Notes: generated from the sequence alone by a model not told the origin. DNA of 64,000 bases from Bacillota bacterium (GCA_023445445.1 JAEXLD010000037.1:7110-71109); one strand, 5' to 3'; positions 34,400 through 43,231 are shown, numbered from the stretch's first letter. Translations and numbers: made by a program.

Positions 34400-36124
34400 T
34401 TATTTATTATAACTCATATGAAGTAATTCATGAGCCTTTCCGTGGCCTGGTTTACCCATATAATTATCATACATATTATTTAAAGCTACATTTTCATGAG
34501 ACTTTCTCTTCTTCAAGTTTTTATCTTGATTATATAATACTGATGCTCTTACACTTCTAATGTCCATAGTTAGCCTATCAGTTGCATTAACATGAGGTTG
34601 CCCACCTCCATTTACACATCCACCAGGGCAAGCCATAACTTCAATAAAGTGATATTGCTTTTCATCTAATTTTCCACTATTAATAAAATCAAATAAGCTT
34701 GAAGAGCCATTTATTACTGCAACATTGTAGTCATCTCCACCAATATCTATAGTAGCTTCTTTAATTCCTGCAAGTCCTCTTACTTGTTTATATTCTATAT
34801 TTTCTAAATCTTTTCCTTCCACAAAATCCTTAGCTGTTCTTAAAGCGGCCTCCATAACTCCACCAGTTGCTCCAAATATAGCACCTGCACCTGTATATTC
34901 TCCCATGGCTGGATCTGCTTCGCTATCCTCAAGCTTTGCAAAGTCTATTTTGGCATCTTTAATCATTTTAGCTAATTCTCTTGTAGTTATTACTGCATCT
35001 ATATTTCTTAATCCGTTATTTTCCATTTCAGGTCTGTCAGCTTCATATTTTTTAGCAGTACATGGCATTATAGTTACCGTAAAAACATTTTTAGGATCTA
35101 TATCTGAAATAGTTGGATAATATGTCTTACTAGCTGTTCCAAATATTTGTTGTGGTGACTTAGCACTTGATAAATTTTCTAAAAGGTTTGGGTAATAGTT
35201 TTCTACTTGTCTTACCCAAGCTGGACAACAAGAAGTAAACATAGGGAATGGTCCACCAACTTTAATTCTTTCAATTAATTCAGTTGCCTCTTCCATTATA
35301 GTCATATCTGCACCAAAGTTTATGTCAAATATTTTATTAAAGCCTAATTGTCTTAATGCTGTATATATTTTACCAGTTACATCTACTCCATAGCCCATTT
35401 TGAAAAGTTCACCCATAGCTGTTCTTACAGATGGAGCCATAGCAACAATAACATGCTTATCTTCATTTTCTAAGGCATCTTTTACTCTATCCATATGTGA
35501 TTTTTCTGATAATGCATCTACTGGACAAGCAGCTACACATTGACCACATAATAAGCAATTAGTATCATCAAAACACTTTAAATTATCGGGTCCAATTATA
35601 TTTTCACCATTAACTTCAATAAACTTTATAGATTCTGTTCCAGTTTTAGTTTTGCAAGCTGCTACACATCTCCCACAAGTAACACATTTAGTTCTATCTA
35701 TTACAATTGATTTACTTCTATCATCTATATACTCTGTTTTATCTGCAATAACAAAGGGTTTACTTGCTTTAGATCTAGTCTTAATAACAAGCTTTAAAAA
35801 CTCACAATTTTCTCTTCTTTTACAAGGTCCACATTTAAATTCATGCTTATCTAATAAGCTTGAAACTCTTTCTTTAATAGCTTCTTGAACTCTTTCAGTA
35901 TTAGTATTTATAATCATACCATCTTCTGGAATTAAGCAACAGGCTTTTTCTAAAGCATCTTGTCCTTCTATCTCAACTAAGCATACTCCACATTGGCCAA
36001 CATTACCACAGTCTTCAAGAAAACATAAAGAAGGAATATCAACTCCATTATCCCTTGCTATCTTAATTAAATTATCTTCATTACTTACTAGAACCTTATT
36101 CCCATTAATAGTAATATTTTTCAT
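34400..36124 (-). CDS. hydA: [FeFe] hydrogenase, monomeric, ferredoxin-dependent
   Basis: A 574-residue cytoplasmic enzyme that reduces protons to H2 with electrons from reduced ferredoxin. In order: N-terminal [2Fe-2S] ferredoxin domain (C34, C45, C48, C62); His-Cys cluster (H94, C98, C101, C107); two [4Fe-4S] clusters (C147/C150/C153/C157 and C190/C193/C196/C200); H-cluster motifs TSCCPAW (297-303), MPCTAKK (353-359) and MACPGGCVNGGG (C499, C503). Length equals the C. pasteurianum CpI class. All ligands are present. A Rex-like operator covers its transcription start. Confidence 0.97.
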   Translation of the reverse strand: MKNITINGNKVLVSNEDNLIKIARDNGVDIPSLCFLEDCGNVGQCGVCLVEIEGQDALEKACCLIPEDGMIINTNTERVQEAIKERVSSLLDKHEFKCGPCKRRENCEFLKLVIKTRSKASKPFVIADKTEYIDDRSKSIVIDRTKCVTCGRCVAACKTKTGTESIKFIEVNGENIIGPDNLKCFDDTNCLLCGQCVAACPVDALSEKSHMDRVKDALENEDKHVIVAMAPSVRTAMGELFKMGYGVDVTGKIYTALRQLGFNKIFDINFGADMTIMEEATELIERIKVGGPFPMFTSCCPAWVRQVENYYPNLLENLSSAKSPQQIFGTASKTYYPTISDIDPKNVFTVTIMPCTAKKYEADRPEMENNGLRNIDAVITTRELAKMIKDAKIDFAKLEDSEADPAMGEYTGAGAIFGATGGVMEAALRTAKDFVEGKDLENIEYKQVRGLAGIKEATIDIGGDDYNVAVINGSSSLFDFINSGKLDEKQYHFIEVMACPGGCVNGGGQPHVNATDRLTMDIRSVRASVLYNQDKNLKKRKSHENVALNNMYDNYMGKPGHGKAHELLHMSYNK

Positions 36125-36168
36125 CGAAAATTCCCCCTATATTTAGTGCAATGAACTTTATTTATCTA

Positions 36169-36197
36169 TTGTTATATTATTAACGATATTTATTATA
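36169..36197 (-). promoter_or_regulatory. hydA promoter -10 with Rex-like operator
   Basis: TTGTTATATTATTAACGA (36169-36186) matches the Rex palindrome TTGTTAA-N4-TTAACAA at 12 of 14 fixed positions. The -10 TATAAT (minus strand, 36192-36197) lies just upstream, so the site would cover the transcription start. Confidence 0.6.
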
Positions 36198-36258
36198 CTC
36201 TTTTTTTTGAATAATTACTATCTTTTAATTAAATTAGTAAATAAAAAGAAATTATTTT

Positions 36259-36588
36259 TTAATGTTTACTTTCCATATCAGTCTTCATTTCCCAATGTAT
36301 AACAAATGCCAATATTGCTCTTAATATAATTATTGCTGCAAGAATATACATCTCATCTAATGACCTTACTATAACAGTTTTCAATATCTCTGCTCCAAGT
36401 TTAAATTCAAGTGCAAGAGTTAATGACTTTGCTAATTCTACTTTAATTGGAATATCCTCTTTAGTGATTATATTTACTACAAATGTATAAAAGGCTTTTA
36501 CAGATCCTATAATAATTATTATTATCCCCATTAACTCTAATATATGTATTACATTTGGAGTTATAATTTCAATAATATTTCCTATCAA
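36259..36588 (-). CDS. DUF1622 family membrane protein
   Basis: A 109-residue protein with three hydrophobic segments. The LELMGIIIIIIGSVKAFYTFV start, the middle VELAKSLTLALEFKLGAEILKTVI and the ending AAIIILRAILAFVIHWE are the DUF1622 consensus. Function is unknown. The start is TTG, set by a GGGGGG ribosome site. It is divergent from psd and about 135 bases upstream of hydA on the same strand. Confidence 0.85.
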   Translation of the reverse strand: MIGNIIEIITPNVIHILELMGIIIIIIGSVKAFYTFVVNIITKEDIPIKVELAKSLTLALEFKLGAEILKTVIVRSLDEMYILAAIIILRAILAFVIHWEMKTDMESKH

Positions 36589-36729
36589 TTTTATCCCCCC
36601 TTAGAAATTCTTATGACCTATTATCTATAATAACAGAAAATTAAGTAAAGTAAAATTATACTCTATAGGTTTTTTATTTATATTTTATGGTAATATAATA
36701 CTATAAAAAATATTGATATGAGGTAACTT

Positions 36730-37617
36730 ATGATACAAGTATATAACAGAAAAACCCAAAAATATGAAGTGGAGAAAGTAGCTGGTGGCAATTATATAAA
36801 ATGGTCCTATGAATCTCCTATAGGTAAAAGTTTCACTGAACTACTTATAAAGAAAAAGTTCTTTTCTAAACTATATGGTGCATATTGTGATTCTTCTTTA
36901 AGTAAGAAAAAAATATCAAAATTTATAAAAGATTTTAATATAGATATGAATATTAGTTCTAACACAATAGATGATTTTAATAACTTTAATGATTTCTTTG
37001 TAAGATCCCTAAAAGAAGATGCTAGACCTATTGCTATGGATAATACTATACTTACTTCCCCTGGGGATGGTAGATTATTTGCTTATGAAAATATCTCTAC
37101 AGATAAATTAATCCAAGTTAAAGGCATACATTATAGTCTATCCGAATTAATAGGAGATAATGATTTAGCCAAGGATTATGAAGGTGGTACTTGTCTAGTT
37201 TTAAGACTTTGTCCAACTGATTATCATAGATTTCATTTTGTAGATAATGGAATTCCTTTAGAAAATCATTTTATACAAGGTAATTATTATTCAGTAAACC
37301 CTGTTGCTCTTGAAAGAATACCAAAACTTTATTGTCAGAATAAAAGAGAATGGAGTGTATTTAAATCTGATAATTTTGGAGATATCCTTCATATCGAAGT
37401 TGGTGCTACTTGTGTTGGTACAATAATTCAAAGCTATACTCCTAATAAAAGAGTTAATAAAGGAGACGAAAAGGGATATTTTAAATTCGGTGGTTCTACT
37501 ACTATTCTCTTATTTAAAAAGGACTCAGTTAAAATTGATGAAGATATAATAAATCAATCAAACTTAGGTTATGAAACTATGGTTTTAATGGGTGAATCAA
37601 TAGGTAAAAGGAAATAA
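36730..37617 (+). CDS. psd: Phosphatidylserine decarboxylase proenzyme
   Basis: A 295-residue membrane-associated enzyme making phosphatidylethanolamine. SPGDGR (Asp113) and CPTDYHRFHF (His166 and His168) are the self-cleavage residues. The cleavage motif is FGGST at 253-257; Ser256 becomes the pyruvoyl group, splitting the chain into beta and alpha subunits. The GGST variant in place of LGST is usual in clostridia. RBS GAGGTAA. It is followed 25 bases later by an RpiR-type regulator. Confidence 0.95.
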   Translation: MIQVYNRKTQKYEVEKVAGGNYIKWSYESPIGKSFTELLIKKKFFSKLYGAYCDSSLSKKKISKFIKDFNIDMNISSNTIDDFNNFNDFFVRSLKEDARPIAMDNTILTSPGDGRLFAYENISTDKLIQVKGIHYSLSELIGDNDLAKDYEGGTCLVLRLCPTDYHRFHFVDNGIPLENHFIQGNYYSVNPVALERIPKLYCQNKREWSVFKSDNFGDILHIEVGATCVGTIIQSYTPNKRVNKGDEKGYFKFGGSTTILLFKKDSVKIDEDIINQSNLGYETMVLMGESIGKRK

Positions 37618-37642
37618 AATAATTACTTAAGGAGTGAAATTT

Positions 37643-38443
37643 ATGGGGGATTTAATATACAGGCTGCTATTATATTTAAATAGTAGTAAAGAAACTGATA
37701 TAAATTATAATATAGCTCTTACTATGCTTAGAAATATTCGTATAATTCCTAATATGTCTATTAATAAGTTATCTGAGCTTTGTTATACCTCTCCTGCTGC
37801 AATAACAAGATTTTGTCATAAACTTGGCTATTCTACTTTTATTGAATTTAAGGAGAATATAAAAATAAATATAGATAGTTATAATGAAGGGCTTATGAAA
37901 CCTAAATCAATAAACTATGAAATATCCAGAGAAGATATGCTAAATAATATGTCTCTTGAAATAATAAATGAAATTGAAACTTTTAAATCCTTTGTCGATT
38001 TAAAAATAATCGATAGAGTTATTGAATTAATTTATAGTAGCAATAATGTTTGTATATTTGGAACCCAATTTTCACAGTTAATGGCTCAAGATTTACAAAG
38101 AAAATTAGTGAATCTTTCAAAGATAATTTATAATGCAAATGATGTACAAGAACAAGAAAGACTCGCTAGTGAGTTAGATGAAAACTCCCTGGCAATATTA
38201 ATTTCTCCTTCAGCTAGATTTACTATTTATCATGAGCGATTATGGAAGCAAATAGAAAGTAGTCCTGCTAAGGTAGTAGTTATTACAGAAAAGGAAAATC
38301 CTCATTATGAAAAAAGAAGTAATTATATAATTTATCTTCCTCATAGAAATGATTCAAATGAATACATACAAAGTCATAGATACGATTTAAGTTATCTTAT
38401 TGAATACATATATACTAGATACGGAAGTATGTATAAAAATTAA
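37643..38443 (+). CDS. MurR/RpiR family transcriptional regulator
   Basis: A 266-residue protein. The N-terminal HTH_6 domain (about residues 1-75) includes MSINKLSELCYTSPAAITRFCHKLGYSTFIEFK. A C-terminal SIS domain (about 125-255) has NNVCIFGTQFSQLMAQDLQRKL and VVVITEKENPHYEKRSNYII and would bind a phosphosugar. It lacks the canonical SIS S-x-S effector loop in clear form. The start is ATG 37643 because AAGGAG ends nine bases upstream; the GTG at 37634 overlaps it. Same transcript as psd. Confidence 0.85.
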   Translation: MGDLIYRLLLYLNSSKETDINYNIALTMLRNIRIIPNMSINKLSELCYTSPAAITRFCHKLGYSTFIEFKENIKINIDSYNEGLMKPKSINYEISREDMLNNMSLEIINEIETFKSFVDLKIIDRVIELIYSSNNVCIFGTQFSQLMAQDLQRKLVNLSKIIYNANDVQEQERLASELDENSLAILISPSARFTIYHERLWKQIESSPAKVVVITEKENPHYEKRSNYIIYLPHRNDSNEYIQSHRYDLSYLIEYIYTRYGSMYKN

Positions 38444-38451
38444 AAGGGGCT

Positions 38452-38617
38452 GTGGCATAATGTAAAGTGAATAATGAAAAATGTAAAATTAAAGAAGAAA
38501 CTCCCTTAGGAGTTTCTAAAATCTATATCTTTTTAGTAATTCCCTTGGAATTACATCAATAATTCTACATTTTACATTCTACATTTTTAATTTAGGAGCT
38601 GTTGTGACAGCTCCTTT
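38452..38617. repeat. Dispersed intergenic repeat, copy B (terminator-containing)
   Basis: The fullest copy. GTAAAGTGAATAATG..AAAATGTAAAATTAAAGAAG at the left is roughly the reverse complement of the right end ACATTTTACATTCTACATTTTTAATT. AAACTCCCTTAGGAGTTT and GTAATTCCCTTGGAATTAC (38536-38554) lie between, and AGGAGCTGTTGTGACAGCTCCTTTT (38595-38619) ends it as a terminator. Confidence 0.8.
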
Positions 38618-38889
38618 TATACTTTTATTAATACATAAGTTCCATCACTAGCTTTTACCTCAACTAATGTTAATCCCTTATAACTTTTTAATTCTTTAAT
38701 GGCAGAAATAATAATATCAATATCTAAATAATCTACATATTGAATGGTCTTTTCAATACTTTTATCTGATTTATTATCCTTGTTGTAATTTTTATTTATA
38801 AATTTTGCAAGTCTTATTCCACTAGTTAAAACAAACATTGGTATATATAAATTAAGGTTTGTTTCCTCTGACTTTACTATTACCTTCAT
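38617..38889 (-). CDS. Small protein related to the SHOCT-like C-terminal unit of its neighbour
   Basis: A 90-residue soluble protein. Its pattern (KVIVKSEETNLNLYIPMFVLTSGIRLAKF, then DYLDIDIIISAIKEL, then LVEVKASDGTYVLIKV) repeats that of the last 80 residues of the preceding gene (VYVDS..VKVNLPVAVI, then DFEMLSESIIAAL, then IVTVDSSNGDIVRVVIE). I read them as paralogous. Function unknown. Third gene of the DUF2089 operon, eight bases after its neighbour. Confidence 0.65.
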   Translation of the reverse strand: MKVIVKSEETNLNLYIPMFVLTSGIRLAKFINKNYNKDNKSDKSIEKTIQYVDYLDIDIIISAIKELKSYKGLTLVEVKASDGTYVLIKV

Positions 38890-38897
38890 TTCTCTAC

Positions 38898-39281
38898 CTA
38901 TTCAATAACAACTCTTACAATATCGCCATTGCTTGAATCTACAGTTACTATCTCTCCTAGCATCTCATTATCTAATGCAGCAATTATTGATTCACTTAGC
39001 ATTTCAAAATCAATACCTTCCATTTCAGTATTTTTAATTGGTAGTTTTCCTGTTGCCTTAAGTATAGCTGTTATAACAGCTACAGGTAAATTAACTTTTA
39101 CATTATCTCCATTCTTTGAATCTACATATACCCTAAGCATTCTTTTATCATAATTACTTTCGATAATTTGTAAGTCCTTTTCCTCCTTCTTATACATTGC
39201 CTCAATTAATTCCGAACTTTTTTCCACATTAAGTTTTCCTTCTGATAGCATTGTTAATACCTTTACTAAATCTTCTCTCAT
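38898..39281 (-). CDS. SHOCT-like domain protein (YvlB N-terminal-like)
   Basis: A 127-residue protein. Residues 1-30 (LVKVLTMLSEGKLNVEKSSELIEAM) are a SHOCT-like bihelical unit. The remainder is a beta-alpha-beta unit with VKVNLPVAVITAILK. This combination accompanies DUF2089 proteins in Firmicutes. The start is placed at ATG 39281, after a GGAGGG site, rather than GTG 39296, which overlaps it. Operon neighbours on both sides at 8 and 22 bases. Confidence 0.7.
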   Translation of the reverse strand: MREDLVKVLTMLSEGKLNVEKSSELIEAMYKKEEKDLQIIESNYDKRMLRVYVDSKNGDNVKVNLPVAVITAILKATGKLPIKNTEMEGIDFEMLSESIIAALDNEMLGEIVTVDSSNGDIVRVVIE

Positions 39282-39303
39282 TCCTATTCCCTCCACATAT
39301 TTA

Positions 39304-39666
39304 TTATTCTTTCATTCTCTCTATAGCTTCTTGAGAAGAAATTTCTCCCTTTTCTAATGCTTCTATAACATCGCTAGTAGATGTTTCTAAAGGTTTGGAA
39401 TTACTTTTATATCCTAATGTGTTTATTACTTCATCTAATTTTGCTCTAACTGTTGGATAAGAAATTCCTAGTTGTTTCTCTACATCTTTAATATTTCCCC
39501 TACACATAATAAAGACTTCTATAAATTTAAGTTGGTCATTAGATAAGTAATCAAACTTAGAAAACTCAAAATCATTTTCAATAATAGTATTGCATGATGA
39601 GCACTTTAATCTAGTAGCCTTCATTTTCTTGTTACATACTGGACAAGAAGTTATTATCTTATACAT
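39304..39666 (-). CDS. DUF2089 family zinc-ribbon / helix-turn-helix regulator
   Basis: A 120-residue protein. An N-terminal zinc ribbon (CPVCNKKM..CSSCNT) is followed by a DUF2089 helix-turn-helix (RGNIKDVEKQLGISYPTVRAKLDEVINTLGY) resembling sigma region 4. A C-terminal SHOCT-like segment (DVIEALEKGEISSQEAIERMK) mirrors the start of the next gene. It likely regulates this operon's own products. A strong promoter lies 25 bases upstream of the start codon. Confidence 0.87.
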   Translation of the reverse strand: MYKIITSCPVCNKKMKATRLKCSSCNTIIENDFEFSKFDYLSNDQLKFIEVFIMCRGNIKDVEKQLGISYPTVRAKLDEVINTLGYKSNSKPLETSTSDVIEALEKGEISSQEAIERMKE

Positions 39667-39690
39667 TCTACTATCCCTCCTGTTACTTAT

Positions 39691-39719
39691 ATACTATTCC
39701 TACCAAATATATTTGTCAA
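39691..39719 (-). promoter_or_regulatory. Promoter of the DUF2089 operon
   Basis: Minus strand TTGACA (39714-39719), 17-base spacer, TAGTAT (39691-39696), close to the start codon, leaving a short leader. Confidence 0.75.
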
Positions 39720-39833
39720 TAATTTTATTAAATATTTTTATATTATTATTAATATTTTTAATTAATATCATTATAAATATTAATATTATTAATTCTATTG
39801 TTAATATAATTTAAGTGTTACTTTTAAAATTAT

Positions 39834-39864
39834 ATAAAAAAGGATTTAGACAAACTAAATCCTT
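39834..39864 (-). terminator. Terminator of the DJ-1/PfpI gene
   Basis: On the minus strand AAGGATTTAG pairs with CTAAATCCTT around GTTTGT-type loop bases, followed by six T. Confidence 0.85.
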
Positions 39865-39923
39865 AATACTATATTTTTTATTTAATCCTAATTATCAGCT
39901 TTTATATATACTTTTAGCTTCTT

Positions 39924-40502
39924 TTATAATCCTTTAATAATGTTAATAAAGTTCTCTTTATCCTCTTCATTCTCGAATAAGTTAAACCAATCACATATTT
40001 CAACTGCAAAGTCTATAAATGCAGCTCCTTGTGCAGTTATAATGTTCCCATCTCTTACAACCCTATCTACTACAAAATTATCTCTTGGAAAAGGGTCTTC
40101 TTCCCCATATCTATATACATATTCCTCATTCCATTCAACTATAGGAGTTGTATATTTTACATCATTTAATATACCTGCCTTTGCTAGAGCTAGTGTTCCT
40201 GCTCCGCATATTCCACCTATAAGCTTTCCTTTAGAGTTTAAGTCATTAATTAAATCTACAAACTCTTCTTTTATTTCCTTGAACCATCCCCCAGAAATTA
40301 TTAAACCTTCAACATCATCAGTTAAAATATCACTAATTACTTTTTCAGGCTTATATATAAATCCTGATCTTCCCTTAATTAAATTCTCATCATATGCAAT
40401 TGGAATAACTTCTTTTCCAGCATCTGCACATAATAAATGACTAATTAAAGTTGTTTCATAATCTGTCATTCCATCAAAAATAAAAACCAATACTTTACCC
40501 AT
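39924..40502 (-). CDS. DJ-1/PfpI family protein
   Basis: A 192-residue class I glutamine-amidotransferase-like protein. KVLVFIFDGMTDYET opens the fold. GGICGAGTLALAKAGIL carries the reactive Cys at the nucleophile elbow, with the YTTPIVEWN and TAQGAAFIDFAVEI stretches downstream. Relatives are glyoxalase III/deglycase, protease-like or regulatory; the substrate is unknown. The start is ATG 40502 after GAGGG; a GTG six codons upstream overlaps that site. Single gene. Confidence 0.87.
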   Translation of the reverse strand: MGKVLVFIFDGMTDYETTLISHLLCADAGKEVIPIAYDENLIKGRSGFIYKPEKVISDILTDDVEGLIISGGWFKEIKEEFVDLINDLNSKGKLIGGICGAGTLALAKAGILNDVKYTTPIVEWNEEYVYRYGEEDPFPRDNFVVDRVVRDGNIITAQGAAFIDFAVEICDWFNLFENEEDKENFINIIKGL

Positions 40503-40579
40503 TTTATACCCTCTTTTCACATTATTATTATAAAACCTATTTATTTCTATAATATAATTATATCACCTCTTGGTTAAAT

Positions 40580-40621
40580 ATAAAAAAATAAAAGGAGCTT
40601 AACTTCTAAAATTAAGCTCCC
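40580..40621 (-). terminator. Terminator of the GH4 gene
   Basis: On the minus strand GGAGCTTAA pairs with TTAAGCTCC and is followed by TTTTATTTTTTT, about 20 bases after the GH4 stop. Confidence 0.88.
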
Positions 40622-40639
40622 TATTTTATAACTATTCTA

Positions 40640-42004
40640 TTAAAACTCTGCTCTTTCTACCTTTTCAATTTTTTCTATTACATCTTTAAATTGTGGTAGA
40701 TAATCTTTATGAGCAACTAACATTTCGTTTAATAATTTTCTTCCTCTTACATCATCAGCAATTAATGGATTTGTTACCATTGCTAAAAGTGCAGTATTAT
40801 AATTTCCTGTATAGGCTGCTTCAGCTGCTAATCTTTCAAAAGCTTTAATTTGTGCTACTAATCCTTGTGCAAATATAGGTAAGTCAGTAACAGTTTCTAC
40901 TGGTACTGGACCATCTTTTCCTACATAACAACTTACTTCAATAGCAGATTCATCTTCTAATTGCTTTAATGTTCCATTATTTTTCGTATTTACAGCAATT
41001 ATAGTATTTTTATCATTGTAAATTCCGTTTATTACATTACATGCAACATCTGAATAATGAGCTCCACCACGTTTTGCTAATTCTTCAGGCTTATCTTGTA
41101 AATTAACATCTTTATACATTTCAAATAATTTCTTTTCAACTTCCATAACTACTTCTGCTCTAGTTTTACCACTCTTAAAGGCTTCTAATTCATCATTAAG
41201 CATGTCCTTAGTTTTATAATAATATCTATGATATGGACAAGGTATCACTCCAAAGGCCTTTATTGTAGCAACATCCCAACCTAAATCCTTAATGTTTGCC
41301 ATAGTTTGGCTCTTTGTTTCAGGAGATGTTAATATTTTTATAACTTCCTCTGTAACATCCTTTCCATCATTATAAACTCTTTCTGCATAAACCATATGAT
41401 TTAATCCAGCAAAATCTACAGTTATTTTATCCTTATCTACTCCTAATATGTCTGCAAAGGAATATTCTAATCCTATTGGAACATTACATACTCCTACTAC
41501 CTTCTTATGAACTCCATATCTTAATAAGGCTTCAGTTACTATACCTGCTGGGTTAGTAAAGTTTATTAACCATGCATCTGGACATAATTCCTTCATATCC
41601 TTAGCTATATCTAATATTACTGGAACTGTTCTTAATGCTTTAAATAAACCACCTGCTCCATTAGTTTCTTGTCCTAAAAATCCATGACTTAAAGGAATTC
41701 TTTCATCCTTACATCTTGCTTTTAATAAACCAACCCTTAATTGAGTTGTAACAAAATCTGCGTCTTTTAAAGCTTCTCTTCTATCTAAAGTTAAATGAAT
41801 GTTCATTGGAACTCCAGCTTTTTCAACCATCCTTTTAGCTAAGGCTCCAACTATTTCTAATTTTTCTTTTCCATCTTCAATGTCAACTAACCAATAATCA
41901 CTTACTGGCATTTCATCATATCTTTTAATTAACCCTTCTACTAATTCAGGTGTATAACTTGATCCACCGCCTATTGTAACTATCTTTAAAGGTTTCTTTA
42001 CCAT
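40640..42004 (-). CDS. Glycoside hydrolase family 4 (6-phospho-beta-glucosidase-like)
   Basis: A 454-residue NAD- and metal-dependent glycosidase that opens glycosidic bonds by an oxidation-elimination mechanism. VTIGGGSSYTPELVEG is the NAD site, and GQETNGAGGLFKALR matches the phospho-sugar-specific members. The metal ligands are Cys in GVCNVPIG and His in GLNHMVYA. Length is normal. No PTS or sugar transport gene is adjacent, so the phosphorylated substrate must be imported from elsewhere. RBS GGGGGTT at ATG 42004; the upstream start at 42019 is not preferred. Confidence 0.9.
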   Translation of the reverse strand: MVKKPLKIVTIGGGSSYTPELVEGLIKRYDEMPVSDYWLVDIEDGKEKLEIVGALAKRMVEKAGVPMNIHLTLDRREALKDADFVTTQLRVGLLKARCKDERIPLSHGFLGQETNGAGGLFKALRTVPVILDIAKDMKELCPDAWLINFTNPAGIVTEALLRYGVHKKVVGVCNVPIGLEYSFADILGVDKDKITVDFAGLNHMVYAERVYNDGKDVTEEVIKILTSPETKSQTMANIKDLGWDVATIKAFGVIPCPYHRYYYKTKDMLNDELEAFKSGKTRAEVVMEVEKKLFEMYKDVNLQDKPEELAKRGGAHYSDVACNVINGIYNDKNTIIAVNTKNNGTLKQLEDESAIEVSCYVGKDGPVPVETVTDLPIFAQGLVAQIKAFERLAAEAAYTGNYNTALLAMVTNPLIADDVRGRKLLNEMLVAHKDYLPQFKDVIEKIEKVERAEF

Positions 42005-42088
42005 AATCTTAACCCCCACTTTTATATATTTATTTTATACCCTTATTATACACATATTTAAAAGTAAACAATTTCAGATTTTGAAAAT

Positions 42089-43231
42089 CTAATCTTTAAC
42101 TTTAGATATAACTTCCCTTATTTGATTTTTAAATTTTTCTTCTTCCCCATCAAAAATTATAATACTTATTCCCATTTCTCTTGCTCTATCTTTAACAGAA
42201 GGTTTAATTGGCTCCTTTGTAGCTACCAAAATCTTATATACATTTTTACCACCTATTTTATTACTATATACATCCAACTCATTTAAAGCATTTTCATTAT
42301 ACTTATCACTATCCTTACATGAAATACAAATAACAATTGCATCCTTAACTGCAACTACATCTAACTCATTTCTAACAACCTTACTTTTATCATTCCATAG
42401 GAACATAACTCCGCTTCTTACTTCGTCTATTTCTTTAATTTCATTAATTATATTATTGGTTGCTACTTCTAACCAGGTTCCACTTTTAAATATAAAAGAC
42501 TTTAAATATTCATTTTTAAAGAAAACCTTTATTTTATTTTTTTCATTATTATAGTCTATTCCACCTATCTCCTTTAAGTATATAAGAGCCTTACTTAAAA
42601 TATATCTTTCTTCTTTATTTAATAATTCTAAGTTTATCCTTATAACCTGTGGTGCATCAATACAATGAATAAAAATATTAGAATCATATAATTTTTGTTT
42701 ATATCTATGCCAAAGTTCTAAGTTTCTATAAATCCCTTTAGTTAATAAAATTAAATCCTCTTTGCTAGATAATTTAGTAGAATCATTTATTACTTCTCCT
42801 CCACTTGCTTTTATAATTTTATCTAATTCCATATCTTCAAATTCTTCTTTTATTATTTCTACCTTATCATCAAATATATATAAATATTTATTTTTTATAT
42901 CTATGTATATAGATTTTATAGCATTATTTTTACATATATCTAACATCCCTAAAGAATTTATTCTACTTCCTCCTGTTAAATTTACTAAAGTTCTCTTATT
43001 ACTATATAATATTATTCGATTTAGCTCTCTTATATCTCCTTCACTAACCATATATTCTTTAAAAATTACATTAGGAAGATAATTTTTATAATAATTTCTC
43101 AATGATTTCAAAAAGGACTCATCTTCTCTTCTATATATAAATATTACTTCACTAGGATTAAATCTTTTTGTTGCAAGTATATTAAATTCATTATTTTTAT
43201 CCACTTGATTTATTAAAATATCTATATTCAT
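42089..43231 (-). CDS. Card1/Can2-like CARF-domain nuclease (DUF1887 family)
   Basis: A 380-residue two-domain protein. Residues 1-130 form a CARF-like sensor with NLTGGSR at 84-90, the loop that binds cyclic oligoadenylate in Card1. A middle winged helix spans about 155-245. Residues 250-370 are a PD-(D/E)xK-type nuclease with GTWLE (Glu255), NELD (Asp291) and SCK (Lys306). In Card1 such proteins cut RNA and ssDNA when type III CRISPR systems make cyclic oligoadenylate. Here there are no cas genes or array within the window. Serine stands where an E-x-K Glu is often found, so activity needs testing. The start ATG 43231 follows AGAGGA; the longer ORF (from 43282) lacks a ribosome site. Confidence 0.82.
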   Translation of the reverse strand: MNIDILINQVDKNNEFNILATKRFNPSEVIFIYRREDESFLKSLRNYYKNYLPNVIFKEYMVSEGDIRELNRIILYSNKRTLVNLTGGSRINSLGMLDICKNNAIKSIYIDIKNKYLYIFDDKVEIIKEEFEDMELDKIIKASGGEVINDSTKLSSKEDLILLTKGIYRNLELWHRYKQKLYDSNIFIHCIDAPQVIRINLELLNKEERYILSKALIYLKEIGGIDYNNEKNKIKVFFKNEYLKSFIFKSGTWLEVATNNIINEIKEIDEVRSGVMFLWNDKSKVVRNELDVVAVKDAIVICISCKDSDKYNENALNELDVYSNKIGGKNVYKILVATKEPIKPSVKDRAREMGISIIIFDGEEEKFKNQIREVISKVKD

